Shown: piece after piece, positions 11,440 to 29,970 of the stretch | Layout: every line of letters begins with the position of its first letter | How positions within the stretch are numbered: the first letter of the stretch is position 1 | Origin: Salarias fasciatus | Taxonomy: Eukaryota > Chordata > Actinopteri > Blenniiformes > Blenniidae | NCBI RefSeq assembly: GCF_902148845.1 | Contig: NW_021941229.1 | Coordinates: 25,576,784-25,640,783 of the forward strand | Direction: 5' to 3' | Length of the DNA: 64,000 nucleotides | Notes under the pieces: generated by a model | What the model was told of the DNA's origin: nothing | Seen by the model: the letters and a program-made list of their open reading frames with translations, nothing else | Database searches by the model: none | Program-made: the position numbers and the translations under genes

Positions 11440-14400
11440 GTCGGACTGAGAGGTGCAGCCTGTCCGACACACGGCTGTCAAACCCCCACCTCCGGATGAC
11501 CGGCAGACACAGAAAAGGTGTGTGTGTGAGTGTGTGTGCCGTGCAGCCGTGTGCGGAACAAACAAAGCTGAGCAGGAAAGTGACGTCGGACGGCGGTGAG
11601 TCGGGCTGCAGCGCCCCTGGTGGTGCGGAGGACGACTGTCAGGTATCAACATTCACACACTCCACTTTTAATGTTTTAAAATAATTACACACACAAAAAC
11701 ACGATTTCCCCTCATTACACATCTTTATGTAGCACTGACTGATATGAATCCATCATTAACGGCTACATGGAAGTTCACACGACGGCTAGGTAATGCTAAC
11801 GTTTAGCTACTGTAGTTTAGCTTTTAGCGGTTTATTTAATTCAGAGATTGAATAACTTCACCGAAAAGACTATAGAATTGAAGCTATATCAATTACAAGA
11901 AACCTCCAAACAAGAAGAATAAAAATACGTAACTGCCTTGTATTTTTCTAATTAACCTAATGAGCGCTGGCTAACACATTGTGGCTAATGTAGCAGTATT
12001 AGCATTAGCACCATGTTATATTCTTTAATTTAATTTCTCTCATTTGGCAACACAAATCTAACCAAAGTTTTATTGAAAAAATGTCAAAAACAAAACAAAA
12101 CATTGCTTTGTCTACACAACACAATTAGTTTATTTAATTAAATCAGTGATGGAATATGTCCATAAATAATGTGTTAGATTAATCACATTGGTCAAAGATC
12201 TAGATTTTAATACTTACTTTGGCCAATTAAAAAATCTAATTCTAACTAATATGAGATAGAGACAAATAATGCTATTGAATTTTACTGTGTTAATATTAAT
12301 CAAAACTGACCTTCAGTCTCATAAAACTGTCTTATCATGTTCATATCCCAAAAGCGATCATATCAGATATACAAATCTAATAAATTAAGACAAGATTATC
12401 CCATATACAGTATAAATATTATACAGCGCTGAAATGTATTATTGTGACTCCCAGAGCTCTTTTACAAATGATTACAACAATTATAATGAATTCTGGACAT
12501 GTGCAGCAGTAGTTTTATAGTTTTTATGAAACATTAAGATGCATTTAAAGCAATTTCAGTGATGAATTTATTGGACCTGATCTGAATTTCAGCATAACTT
12601 GAATAATTTCCCTCTAAATATTTTCAAAAGGTTAATTCAGGTGAAATTCTTTGTGAGGAAGAATGTTGTCTGGCTTTTTCTGAATATGTTCCATAAGTGT
12701 TTGACAGGCTTTTCTGCTCTTGTGTGACACCTTGAAAGCCTGCGAGGGTTTGTAAGCCGCATGCCTTTTGGCTTCATCAGCTCTTTCGCTCCTTTCATCT
12801 GCAGGAATGAAGCAAAGCCACTCCCCTCACCTCACCTGTTTGATGTGTGCCTGCATGCCTGAAGACCGGTGGGCGTGGACTCCAGCCTCTCAGGTGTCCT
12901 TGAGCTCTTCCTGAATCATCTGCCAATCGCAGCGCACTTTTCCTTCCCTTCGCTAGCTTTCAGCAGCTCTCTATCCCTCCGAGAGGGAGACGCAACGCTC
13001 AGCTCCATTTGCCAAAAATGGACAAAGCAGCAGCAGGACGAGGAGAGAGGACCTGGACCTGACTAGGATTTCGAACTTGCATGCATGTAGAGGCTGAGAG
13101 GCTTCCTTGCTCAAACACAGACGACCGAGGATTACTGCGTGTATGTGTGTGTGTGTGTGTGAATGCACAGCTCTCTGACAGCGCCGTAACCCTGGTGTGA
13201 CACAGCGGTGTGCCTTTCCCTCCCACAAGACTTGACTTTACAACTCACACTCCGGACGGTCTCATGATGTTGCCCTGAAGAGGCTGGAGGGGGTAAGTTA
13301 TGCTCTGTTTTTCTTTGGGATTCCTTCCTCAGATCATCTTCTTCTGTCTGTACCATACTCGCGTGTGAACGGCGGACTGCAGCCTGTAGACTTGCTCTAT
13401 GATTACACACACACACACCTCTATTTATGCGCAGTTTCACCACTTTTACTCAGCACGTCACGTCTGTTCCTCTTTTGCATTACAGAAGGTTTCCTGCTGC
13501 TTGTACTTCTCTTTTGTTATTGTGCTGAACATCCTCTAGAGTGTGTGTGTAAACTTCCCACACACTGCAACTTCTCTCCATTCAGTCATTTCTCAGTGCT
13601 GAGATCACGGCTCAGGTTTGGGAGGATCAGAGGCGTCAAACGCATTTTAGTTCAGAGGCCACATTACAGCTCATCTGAGTGGGCTGGACGGGAACAGGGC
13701 AGCCAGAATAACCTTCAAATCTAACTTCAACTTCAAACTCAGAATGTTTCTTTGTTGTGGTGGAGTGTGTGTGAGGAGAATGTCTATTTTTGAAAACGAC
13801 AAACAATGACTACTGAAAATCCCTACAATCTCAGAATAAAACTGATTTTAGTGAAACCTTCATTTGTAACATACGTGAAATATTCCCCTAGAAACTTATT
13901 CTTCCTTCGCTGTTGCATTATGCATGTTTTCACAAATTAAATCTTTTCAAGTGGAAATTCAAAACTTTCGCTGCTTCTTTTGGTGTTTGTTCCATGACAG
14001 TGGCGCTCCTCTGAACCCCAAACAGTCCAGCACCGTCTCCGTGTAGACGGTGGAAAACACAACTTTTCTGAAATGCTGCGGCTGCACATATGCACCACGG
14101 CCGTAGTAAACAGATATCCAGCAGATGCTCGAGTAATTAACCACCAGAAATGGAACATTTTCCCTCGAAGTATGATGTAAACTGATCCTGATGTCTCGGC
14201 TCGGTTCGCAGCGTTGAGTTGTGTCCGCTCGTCTCTTAACTCTTGGCCTTGAGTGTTTATCTGGGTTTGGATCCCAGTTGCAGCAAGAAGAGAAAAGCTA
14301 AATAAAACCAGCTAAACTCCAGTGTGAGCTCCAGAAGCCTGCTGCAGTGACCGCTGGACACATGAGCAGCTGAACAGACCCTGAAGATAACATCTCCTCC

Positions 14401-15059
14401 ACAGGATGGCTCTGTTGTTATGAGAAACATTCAGTATTTTCTCTCTCAGAGAAGAGGAAGAAATCAGAGCTCAGAGATGATTAGTTTCCTCTTGACCGTG
14501 AAAACAGGTGAAAAACACTTTTTAGTTGATTTGAGACATTAAGCGAGGATTGCTCCTGTTCAGGGATTCTTCTCCACTCTGTCAGTTTTGATGTATGAAT
14601 AACATTGATTACATTTAAAGATGATTTTGAAATAAGGCTTTAACAAGTATGCAGTAATAATGTTAACAGTGCTCTTTCTCTTGGCCTGCATATACACCAG
14701 CTGTGTTTTGCAGTTCCCACCAGCAGTGTTTCAGAAAACGAGCAGTTTCTGCAACTCTGTATTTTCAGTAATCCTTCTTCAGTGTTTGTGCTTCTGTCTC
14801 CTGCTATCAAATAATGAAAGCTGAAACTGAGATTTAAAGTCGCCGCTGCAGTGTTTGCGAATGAAATTGCAGACACTGTGTTCCGTCATTTTGAATTGGC
14901 TCAGAAAGAGTGTATTGCAGTTCAGTTTGCTGTTGACAATATGTTCATTGCACATGCACGTGTTATTTCACAGCAAGAATTTGCAATATGTTAACGTTAA
15001 TTTGTTAAGAATATAAGATGTGATACAAAGTTGATGTAAAATAAGATAAGGTTAAGAAA
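11440..15059. other. Intergenic, no gene recognised
   Basis: AT-rich sequence between the zinc-finger gene and an antisense LINE. I see no supported exon. A partial match to the dispersed MITE family lies near 13970-14160 (CACCGTCTCCGTGTAGACGG followed by ACTTTTCTGAAATGCTGCG), and short GT tracts lie near 13140 and 13400. Confidence 0.5.
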
Positions 15060-15915
15060 TAAAAGTAAGAAGTAAAAGTTAATCAGAAAATTGCATAAAT
15101 AATGATGAAAGTAGGAGATATAAAAGATGAATTAAAGCCTGATTCAAAAGGTGTGTTTTTAACCTCCCTTTAAAAAATCTGGACAGTCTCTGCAGTCCTG
15201 AGGTTCTCCAGCAGGCTGTTCCACAGGCGGGGGTCGTAGTGGCTAAAGACTGCTTACCGGGGGTCTTGGTTCTTTTGGGACGCACAGCAGACCACTGCCA
15301 GAGCACCTCAGGCCCCCGAGGGTCCGTATGGTTAAAACAGATCAGCTAAATAAGAAGTAGCAAAGACTGTTAAGACATTTAAAAACTAATTAGAGAATCT
15401 TAAAATCCATCCTGAAGCGGACAGGGAGCCAATGCGGCCACTTTAAAACCGGTGTAATGTGGCCCCGCCCCCTGGTCCTCATCAGCATGCTGGCTGAGTT
15501 TTGTAATAATTGGAGGTTTGAGACACTTTTTGTTTCAGACCAGAGAGCAAGGCATTACAGTAATCTAACCGACAGGAGATTCGCACCTCCGGCTGGCCTG
15601 AGAGAGAAACGGGCCGAATCTGGCTATATTCCTAAGATGATAAAATCCAATCTTATTTACATTTTTAATATGTGGAATAAAATTCAGCTCAGAGTTGAAA
15701 GTCACGGCCATGTTTTCAACAGATTGTTCTGGTTTAAAATCTTGTACTTTTTGTAAATATTTCTCTGGCCCTCAGGAACGAAAATTAAAATCTCTGGTTT
15801 GTTCTGGTTAGCTGCAGGAAATTCACTGCCATCCATGACGTGATGATGAGACAGTTAAAAAGGTTTCTATTGGCCCTGAGTCATCAGGAGACACGGCTTG
15901 AACAGTATCATCAGT

Positions 15916-16780
15916 GTAACTATGGAAACTGATGTACAGCTGGGTGTCATCAGCGTAACTATTGACAATGATGTACTGCAGAGTATCAGCGTAACTATGG
16001 AAACTGATGTACAGCTGAGTGTCATCAGTAACTATGGAAACTGATGTACAGCTGAGTGTCATCAGCGTAACTATGGAAACTGATGTACAGCTGAGTGTCA
16101 TCAATGTAACTATTGACAATGATGTGCTCAGTATTTCCCCTAGGATTGGCCCCTTGGGGGGGGCGGTTGTTTTCGCGTTGGTTGTTGTCGCCGTCGTACA
16201 AAAACTCAAAATAAGGAATTTGAGTCATAATATGTTCTTCGTTTTTTTTTTTTTATTATTATTTTTAACACTCCTAAACGATTGAGAACAACAACACATG
16301 GCCCCGCTATACGGTCTAATGACCTCATGGCGTGCTTCACTGTCATCAGAGGTGGTTTTTCTTCTGCTTCTTCATTTTATGGCTGAAATAACTCTATATT
16401 ATGGCTGTAGTTTGTTGTAGAAAGCACTCGCTGCAGCACTCCACTGTGTCTACTCCCCCCTCCCTCTGTCTTGTAAACAGTCACACTGCCCCCCCACCCC
16501 CACCCCCAGTCACCACACACACAAACACAGTTTGCAGTGGCGCGTCTCGTATAAGGACAGCATGTGGAGCCTTTATGCAGGAAAACTAAAGTTTCGTGTA
16601 AAAAAGTAACAATTACTTTAATTTAACTTGACCTTCTGGGCGGCGGGGGCGGGGGGGCGGTGGGGGGGGGGCGCCCCCCTAATATAATGGTAGGGGAAAC
16701 ACTGGTACTGCAGAGTATCAGCGTAACTATGGAAACTGATGTACAGCCGAGTGTCATCAGTGTAACTATGGAAACTGATG
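15916..16780. repeat. 39-bp minisatellite made from a LINE catalytic box
   Basis: About eight units of GTAACTATGGAAACTGATGT followed by ACAGCTGAGTGTCATCAGC. There are five complete or near-complete units and one variant unit at 15916-16128, then a further two and a half units after the inserted MITE (16705-16780). Two variant units carry GTAACTATTGACAATGATGT. On the minus strand each 39-bp unit reads YADDTQLYISFHS, so the array lies over the polymerase active site of the host LINE. Confidence 0.85.
16129..16704. mobile_element. hAT-like MITE inserted in the LINE minisatellite
   Basis: A 576-bp element with ends CAGTATTTCCCCTA and TAGGGGAAACACTG, inverted repeats of the fish hAT type. It interrupts a variant unit of the 39-bp array. 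The right flank GTACTGCA is echoed imperfectly by GTGCT at the left, consistent with a decayed 8-bp target duplication. Inside are a long poly-T tract, poly-C/CCACCCCC tracts and no coding region. Confidence 0.75.
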
Positions 16781-17330
16781 CTGTGTCTCCTTGTGAGCAT
16801 GTAAAGGTTAAAAACAATGGGGCCTAAAATTGATCCTTGGGGAACCCCACATCTAATTTCATGGTTCTTGAGCAACATGTATCCATACTTACATAAAACA
16901 TGGATCTGTGAGATAAGAAGTGAACCAGTTCAGAACAGTACCAGAGAGGCCCACCAGGTGTCTCAGTCTATTTATTAAAATGTGGTGGTCTACTGTGCTG
17001 AAAGCAGCACTCAGGTCCAGTAGAACCAACACTGTGAGTTTTTTATTATCTAAATTCCACCTGATGTCATTTGAAATCTTTAAAAGTTCGTCTCTGCACT
17101 GTGATTCACTCTAAAGCAGACTGATGTCCTTCTGAAATGTTAATTGTGATTACTGACTTGGTTAAAAACCAGTCTTTCTAAAACTTTATTAAAAACGCTA
17201 AGTTGTATTCAGGTCTGTAGTTATTAAAAACGTTGGGATCTAGATTGCTGTTTATCAGAAGGGGCTACACCACCGCCGTTTTGAAGGCAGTGGGGACGGC
17301 AGCCGTCTGAAGAGAGCAGTTCATGCTATT

Positions 17331-17862
17331 TCAAAGCTGTTCCTCAAACTTAGGAACCACGTTTGTGTGTTTGAACGACGGCGTGGCTGATGCGTGCTCT
17401 CCGTCGCTTTAGCAGCCGCTGCACCCTCACAGGAACTGAGAAGTGAGCACCCACACAGGAAGTGTGGTCAGTGTCTGTGCCGGATGTGCTGGTTACATGA
17501 CGCCAACAGAGAATGAAGATCGACAGTTACAGAGTGCGTTGCGTGCCAGAGACTCCGGGGGGGAGGCAGGAGCCTGAGGTGAATTGATGGCGTACGGTAT
17601 GAACGTTGTGTTTGTGTGTGAGAGGTTGACAGTTTCAGCCATCAGCCAGCAGCAGTGTGGCATCGTGGTGAAACGATAAAGACAGACCGTTAAACTGAAC
17701 AACAGATGCTTCGGCCCCCCCCCCTCCTCCTCTCCCCGACCCCACCCTCGACCTCCGTTCTTAATCCGAATCACACACCTCTGCCTCGCTCGCTCACTCT
17801 GATGATCTTCTGTGGTCAGGAAGTGCAGTTGAGCGCCGCGGCGCTGCAGGCGAGGAGCTCAG
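17331..17862. other. Intergenic, no gene recognised
   Basis: No supported exon. The only notable sequence is a C-rich tract near 17710-17750. Confidence 0.5.
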
Positions 17863-17927
17863 ATGAATGAGCAGAATGGGCTGAAGAGCGGCCCGGAGCT
17901 GGACACTGCCCCCCCCCCCACCGGCGG
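17863..17927 (+). CDS. Possible short first coding exon
   Basis: An ATG at 17863 opens MNEQNGLKSGPELDTAPPPT and runs to a GTGAGT donor at 17928. It lies upstream of and on the same strand as the psd4-like gene, and could be its first coding exon. No family feature supports this, and I could not match the phase to a following acceptor. Confidence 0.25.
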
Positions 17928-18204
17928 TGAGTGACAGTCCGCATTCAGCCGCCGCTGCCTGTGAGGACAAGTCTCTCCAGGAGCCAGTCGGGTTCGATCG
18001 TTTTAATTCAGATTGGAACAAATCAGCAGTCTTGACAGGAAGCAGCAGAACGAGGAAGACGAGACGGGAAATAAGAGAAATGGATTTAAAAGTCGAACCG
18101 GGCCGACAGAAGACCATGAAGCCAGGTGATGGAGGTCAAAGGTGAAAGTGGAGTTGAGGAGGTTTACTTTAAACTTTCTAGATCATGAAATTGATTCATC
18201 CAGA

Positions 18205-18458
18205 GCTGTGCTGCAGTGTTTGGCACTCGTTGTGAGAAGGTCCCCGGTTCGAGTCTGGGTGGTGTTGTGCTCTGAGGCCTTACTGGGTTCAATTCCTATT
18301 TTCTCTACTCTGATCGTCCAGTTTCCTCCCACAGTCCGAAAACAGATGGGTGTGAATGCACGTGTGTGTGAGTGTGTGTGTGTGTGTCTTCTGATGAACC
18401 GCTCACTGCAGGGATCGACTCGGCCGACCTGAGTTGGATGAAACGATGGATGGATTGT
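18205..18458 (+). repeat. SINE-like repeat with a GATG tail
   Basis: Contains AGGTCCCCGGTTCGAGTCTG (a tRNA B-box-like GGTTCGAGTC), then a GTTTCCTCCCACAGTCCGAA segment, then ACGATGGATGGATTG at the end. This composite is widespread in fish genomes. The GATG tail is shared with the Rex3 LINE at 1742-4765, so a Rex3/RTE element probably moved it. Confidence 0.6.
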
Positions 18459-19092
18459 AGGGAAACTCACTTTGAAAAGCTAAAATCAAGACAGTAAATA
18501 GTTCAGGCATCACAGTACGCTCCTTAAAATACATAGAATGAAGTGTTTCCGTTCAGCAGTGGCTTTGAGGGACATTCTAAAGCTTAAATTGTACAACTAC
18601 GTTTCACTGGTTTGTTTTGAAGAGAAAATAAGAACTGAGGAGCTGCAGTAGAAGCCTGAGCTATCAGAACAATCAGTTTCCATATACAGAGCCGCTTTCA
18701 GTGCTTTAAAGACAACTCGCTCGTGTTTTCACACACATGAATGGAAAGATGCTCTCACTCTGTCAGCATCAGCAGAATTTCCCTCCAAACGCATCCGGGC
18801 CGGTCTTATCAGTGGCTGCTTTGTTTGTCTCGGAGCTCATCAGATGCTCCTCCTGGATGTTTGCCAGAAGTTATTTTAATCTGACATTCTCAGATTTGCA
18901 TAGAGCCGTTTTGTTTGGACGGCCGTACTCCACCAGGCTTTGTGGAAATGTGCTGAGTATTGATTTTTCCTCCTGTCTTATGTTACAGATCTTTTAATGG
19001 ACTCTCCTGGAGGTTTCATGAACATGATAATCGGTCTGCAGACGACCTTTCAGCACTGAAATAAACTTCAAACTGAGGGCGAGGTGGAGTGA
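18459..19092. other. No gene recognised
   Basis: Sequence upstream of the first supported psd4-like exon. I see no repeat or coding signal that I can name. Confidence 0.4.
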
Positions 19093-25595
<6,503 letters not shown>

Positions 25596-26663
25596 GCAGC
25601 CGAAGCCTCAGGGAGCCGCCCGCCCTGCTGTCTGGGACGCTGCTCTTCCGCCTGGCGGCCACAGGGGGGCGCCGTCACACAGGACTTCTCCTCTGGAGAA
25701 ACCTGGTTTTGCACTTTCTGTTACTTTGTTCATAAAATGTTACGAAGTTGGAGAAATTGTTTTTTTCTCCCACAAGTGAAGGATTCTTCTCCAACATCCA
25801 TTAAAAAAAACAAACTCCGTCTGTTTTAACTCTTTAATGTTTGACAACTTGAGTTTTCTTTTAAACTAAAAATGACAAATTGAAGGGAAAACTGTGCTTT
25901 TTGTTGATTTAAATGTTATTTTTTCACTTAAACATGACAGTGTTTGGTCTTCTTACCTGATTTTAATAAAAATAGAATCATCTGTGTTTTAATATGAACA
26001 CAGAAAACCACTGCAGGTTTCATTATTACATAAACAATCAGTCACACTCAGTGTGTCTGTTGTAATATTTATTTTGCATTATTATTTTGCTTATTGCAAG
26101 TCTCAGCCACAAAATGTATGTCTAGTATCTTTCAAAAATAATTTAGTTGTTAGTAATGCAGTTCAGGATCTTTTTTTCTTTCAGCAAAAACTAATTTTCC
26201 CAAATGAAAAAGACATTTTCAGTTAATCTGGTTTGTGAATGCAGCCTGAACCGGTGTTTCAACCACTGAATTTATTTATTTAAATGTTAATGTTACACTA
26301 AATTTTGAGGTGGGAAAGGTACCAGAAATCCACACTCTGATTTATTATGTTTGAATTATCTGCAGCGACGAGTGAAAGTGCTTTTATTTTGGAAAAACTA
26401 AAGTAAAATACAGAAGTCCTCGTTACTGTGTTGTCACAGTTTCAATAGCAGACATTCAATTAGATTTGCTTGGATGGATTGTCAATATTACAATACACAT
26501 GACAAAGAAAAATATCAAGCAATTATCAAAGTTAAATGCTTTTAATATTAATTTCAATTTCATATTTATGATCATAAAAATTGAGAAATAGAAAAAAATT
26601 GAATTAAATTGAAAAATACTACCAATATCCATAAATAATACATTCATGACTGAAATACCTCTG

Positions 26664-26665
<2 letters not shown>

Positions 26666-26700
<35 letters not shown>
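26666..26700. repeat. GT microsatellite
   Basis: About 17 GT units. Together with the CA array about 100 bp downstream it makes a small inverted pair of dinucleotide repeats. Confidence 0.9.
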
Positions 26701-26701
<1 letters not shown>

Positions 26702-26799
26702 CACGGGTCGTGTTTTGCGGCCTTTCAGTCTGACATGTTGAGCGGCGGTCGACCTGGAGCGAGTAACAATGGGGGCAGGATGTCTGGAATTAAGGCCAC

Positions 26800-26885
26800 A
26801 CCACACACACACACACACACACACACCACACACACACACACACACACCACACACACACACACACACCACCACACACACACACACA
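26800..26885. repeat. Interrupted CA microsatellite
   Basis: Several CA blocks separated by single extra C bases. It is the inverse complement of the GT array at 26666-26700. Confidence 0.9.
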
Positions 26886-27149
26886 GAGGAATGTGATGTG
26901 ACAAAGGGAAACACAATGAGGAGTCCAGACACGCAGACCGGGACACACCGTTCTGTCTGCCGGGCTGAATCGGATCACGGCGCCGGACAAGCCCAGCTTC
27001 ATCTCCACCCGGCGCTTGGTCTTCGTCTCCTCCTCCTCCTCCTCCTCCCAGAGCACCATCATCCTGGCTGGACCACGAGCATCTCGTTTACCAGTGAGCA
27101 AAGCTCACCTTCATGTTCTCTCTTCATCATGATGGCTGATGATGCTAAA

Positions 27150-27255
27150 GACGCTCTATAATCCAGATGTTAGCTGAAATTACACCACTTACCGAGAGGA
27201 AGATGCTCTATAATCCAGATGTTGGGTGAAGTTACATCAGTTCTCAAGAGCAATG
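27150..27255. repeat. Tandem dimer of a ~55-bp unit
   Basis: Two copies of GCTCTATAATCCAGATGTT followed by GAAATTACA/GAAGTTACATCA. The same unit occurs as dimers at about 29505-29605 and 45275-45350. Confidence 0.65.
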
Positions 27256-27640
27256 TTTCTCAACTGAAGGTCTGTTTATCCTCCCTAACAGCAGAGGGCG
27301 CTGACGCCCCGTGATGCAGGTTGACTCGATATTTGACACCATAGAAGAAGAACCACAGGAAGGATGCTGGGACCATAGACATATACACTGGGACGGGAGG
27401 ATGCTAGGCTAGGATGCTAACTGAAGAGAGAGAAGCCGAAGGGGGACTGGAAACGTTTATTTATTTGAATATTTTAGGAGGACGGGATTAATGAATAGAA
27501 TCTAGTTTTTTTTCTTCTGTAGCTTGCATGCTACAATTTTTCATTGTTACATTTGTGAGCCGTAACTGGGAGAGTTCATTCGCTCATACATCAGGAGGGT
27601 GGCGGTAATGCGCTTTTATAGCCGCGTCTGCCCAAAAACA

Positions 27641-27836
27641 GAAGAAGAAGAAGAAGAAGAAGAAGAAGAAGAAGAAGAAGAAGAAGAAGAAGAAGAAGAA
27701 GAAGAAGAAGAAGAAGAAGAAGAAGAAGAAGAAGAAGAGAAGAAGAAGAAGAGAGAAGAAGAAGAGAAGAAGTAGGAGGAGGAGGAGGAGGAGGAGGAGG
27801 AGGAGGAGGAGGAGGAGGAGGAGGAGGAGGAGGAGG
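27641..27836. repeat. GAA then GGA purine microsatellite, about 196 bp
   Basis: About 33 GAA units (27641-27738), a mixed stretch with extra GA units, then about 20 GGA units (27774-27836). The plus strand is almost purely purine over nearly 200 bp. Confidence 0.95.
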
Positions 27837-28135
27837 ACTGGAAAAGTGGAAAAGTGGAAAAGTGTCGGCTCTGAGGAGAGAAGAGTTCTGCTTTCAACTG
27901 TGAGTCTTTCCTCTCAGCTCTGCTCAGCTCAACACAACACACTCTGAACACTCACACACACTTCACCACCTGGCCTTTCTCCACTAAAACTTTGAGTTTC
28001 TTGTCAGGAGGTAAAAAAAAAAGAACGGTCCTTCATTAATTCCTTCAAACTCAGAGTTTGATCAGATGCTGAAGTGATTCTGCTTCACTGACCTCCTCTG
28101 AAGGTCATCTGAAGGTCATCTGGCGGTCATCATCA

Positions 28136-28906
28136 CACTGCAAAAAAGTGGTAACCCAGATATAAGATGCCACCACTAAATTTAAGACTGTTACTCTTAA
28201 AACTGGTGACACGCTCTGACTCATGCAGCAAGTAAATTTTACTTAAAAAAGAGATCTTAAAGGTGCATTAAGGAGTTTTACAACCTTAAAAATACTTATT
28301 TCTACCATAAATATGTTACACATTTTTAATGATGTGTACAATGTGCCCTGACATATTCATTACCAGTACCTCTAACAGCGCTAAATTGTCACTTGAAAGT
28401 CACAGTGCCGGTCCGGCACCAGAATTTTTTTGGGGAGAATTTGAAAGGAATGACGTAATGCACGCTCCAGGCTGGTTAGGTTTCGTTTTGTCCGCCATTA
28501 CTCCGCCAGATGCTTAGTGAGGAACAACTGAGCAGGATCTTCCAGAAAGTCAGAACAGCCTGGCTTCTAGCACTGCCACAGCTCCACACAGACTCCACCA
28601 GGGAAAGGAAACTTACATTTTACTCTAGCGCTACTAAAAGAGCGAGGAAGGAGTTCCCCTCTTCCGTGCACGCAAGCCACAGGCACGAGTGTTTCACTAA
28701 GCTGCATTACGCCCAAGGCCTGCAGGGGCCGCTGTTTCGCATAAAATGTGCAAACTCCTTAATGCACCTTTAATATAAGAACTTCAAATGAAGAAATACG
28801 TCTCTCTATCTTAAATTCATCTTAAATCAAGTCGGTTGAGACTGGGTGACTCGAAACTGGATGAATGAACTTGATAAGATTTTGAGTTTTTGCAATTTTT
28901 GCAGTA
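28136..28906. mobile_element. CACTGCAAAAA-type DNA transposon remnant
   Basis: Ends CACTGCAAAAA (28136) and TTTTTGCAGTA (28906) are inverted repeats of a common fish non-autonomous element. It is split by a second element at 28261-28769. No clear target duplication is visible, so the outer boundaries are approximate. Confidence 0.6.
28261..28769. mobile_element. TTAA-flanked MITE nested in another MITE
   Basis: Inverted ends AGGTGCATTAAGGAGTTT and AAACTCCTTAATGCACCT are a perfect match. Each is bordered by TTAA (28257-28260 and 28770-28773). The element is 509 bp, non-coding and piggyBac/Kolobok-like by target site. Its position inside the CACTGCAAAAA element shows that it inserted later. 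Confidence 0.8.
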
Positions 28907-29504
28907 CAGAAGAAAAGTTGACTCTGGATGCTTGAATCCTTTTAAATTTCACTTTTATTTGAATTTATTTTGAATACTTCTGCTAAGAAATATGTTTTCT
29001 CCGTCGTCCAGTGTCAGTTGTGATCGATCCAGTGAGGATTCTCAGCTGAATCTACAGAAATTGATTTTTTTCTGAAAATATTTTAAAGTAGTTTTGCTTC
29101 AAATTTCAGGTATTTTGCATGGAAACACTGAGTCTGTTCATGAAACGTTTTGACTGTTTCCTCAGCCTGATGATTAAAGCTTGAATCAGTGACTGAATAG
29201 TTTTAACAGAACTGTTATTTATTCTTTGAGTGGATTCTCAGTGAAGCTCCAGATTTTGAACTGACTTCTCAGTAGTTTGACTTTTCTATTTCATTTCATT
29301 AAAACACCGTTGAGTCTGTAAAGAAAGGCAGTAAGGACTGCTAAGTTCAGCCAACTGAATTTAAAAGAGAATATTTCTTTTCCAGCGACACTTGTTCGTG
29401 GTTTAGGTTCACTGTTAAATGAGAGAAGTAGGAAGTCTTCTCAGTTTGGGTCACGGCTCGTTGTTCGGGCTGATGGAGGATCCTGAAGTCAGATGAGAAA
29501 CAGT

Positions 29505-29605
29505 GATCGAGAGGAAGATGCTCTAAAAGCCAGGAGTTCGCCAAAGTTTCATCAGTTTTCTAGAGGAAGACGCTCTAAAATCCAGATATGAAAGTTACAT
29601 TAGTC
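29505..29605. repeat. Tandem dimer of the ~55-bp unit
   Basis: Two copies of GAGGAAGATGCTCTAAAA..CCAG followed by a TTTCATCAGTTTTC/TACATTAG segment. Related to the dimers near 27150 and 45275. Confidence 0.6.
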
Positions 29606-29919
29606 TGTTGAGTCTGGAGTCTGAAGTTTGGCCAATCAGAGTAACTCTGTTTCGATCGAACATCGATCCAGACTTGCTGGTTTTCATCGACGGAACGGAG
29701 AACATTGACCGGAACCCTCCTTCCTCCTCTCTCCTCCTCTCCCGCCGGGGTCTCTCGCTCTTCGGGGGCCGCCGGGTTCGGAGGTCGCCCTTCCCGAGGA
29801 GCCGGCCTGTTTTTGTTCCATCTGCTCCACTCCACTCTGCAGCTTTGTGCGACTCAGTCAGGCCTGGGTGGGTAATTAAAAAGGCGAGAGCTCAAGTTGC
29901 CATCATTAGGGTCTGCACT

Positions 29920-29920
<1 letters not shown>

Positions 29921-29960
<40 letters not shown>

Positions 29961-29970
29961 ACACACACAC
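29921..29970. repeat. CA microsatellite
   Basis: About 24 CA units with a TA interruption. Confidence 0.9.

Larger units (their letters stand above)
15060..17330 (-). mobile_element. L2-clade LINE fragment, antisense, degraded
   Basis: Read on the minus strand, the segment encodes pieces of an L2-type reverse transcriptase. Near 16860-16790 is [19 protein letters not shown], followed by repeated copies of HSYADDTQLYISF, the catalytic YADD box. Toward 15306-15100 is a C-terminal piece (ACGTACWRTSGLQRLSRF, then FKGRLKTHLLNQAL) like the end of fish L2 ORF2. The frame is broken many times. The copy is split by a hAT-like MITE at 16129-16704, and its YADD region is a minisatellite. It is not intact. 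L2 versus Rex1 was judged from motif style only. Confidence 0.8.
25600..28135. other. psd4 3' UTR and intergenic microsatellite region
   Basis: Begins with the probable 3' UTR of the psd4-like gene; an AATAAA lies near 25965. It then becomes AT-rich, followed by GT/CA arrays and a long purine array. I see no gene. Confidence 0.5.

Noticed and set aside
26456-26946. Cys/Val-rich and His/Thr-rich proteins
   Set aside because: They are translations of GT/CA arrays.
27616-27951. Polyserine protein
   Set aside because: It is the translation of a GAA/GGA microsatellite.
28510-28773. 87-residue open frame as a gene
   Set aside because: It lies wholly inside a MITE and overlaps its terminal repeat.
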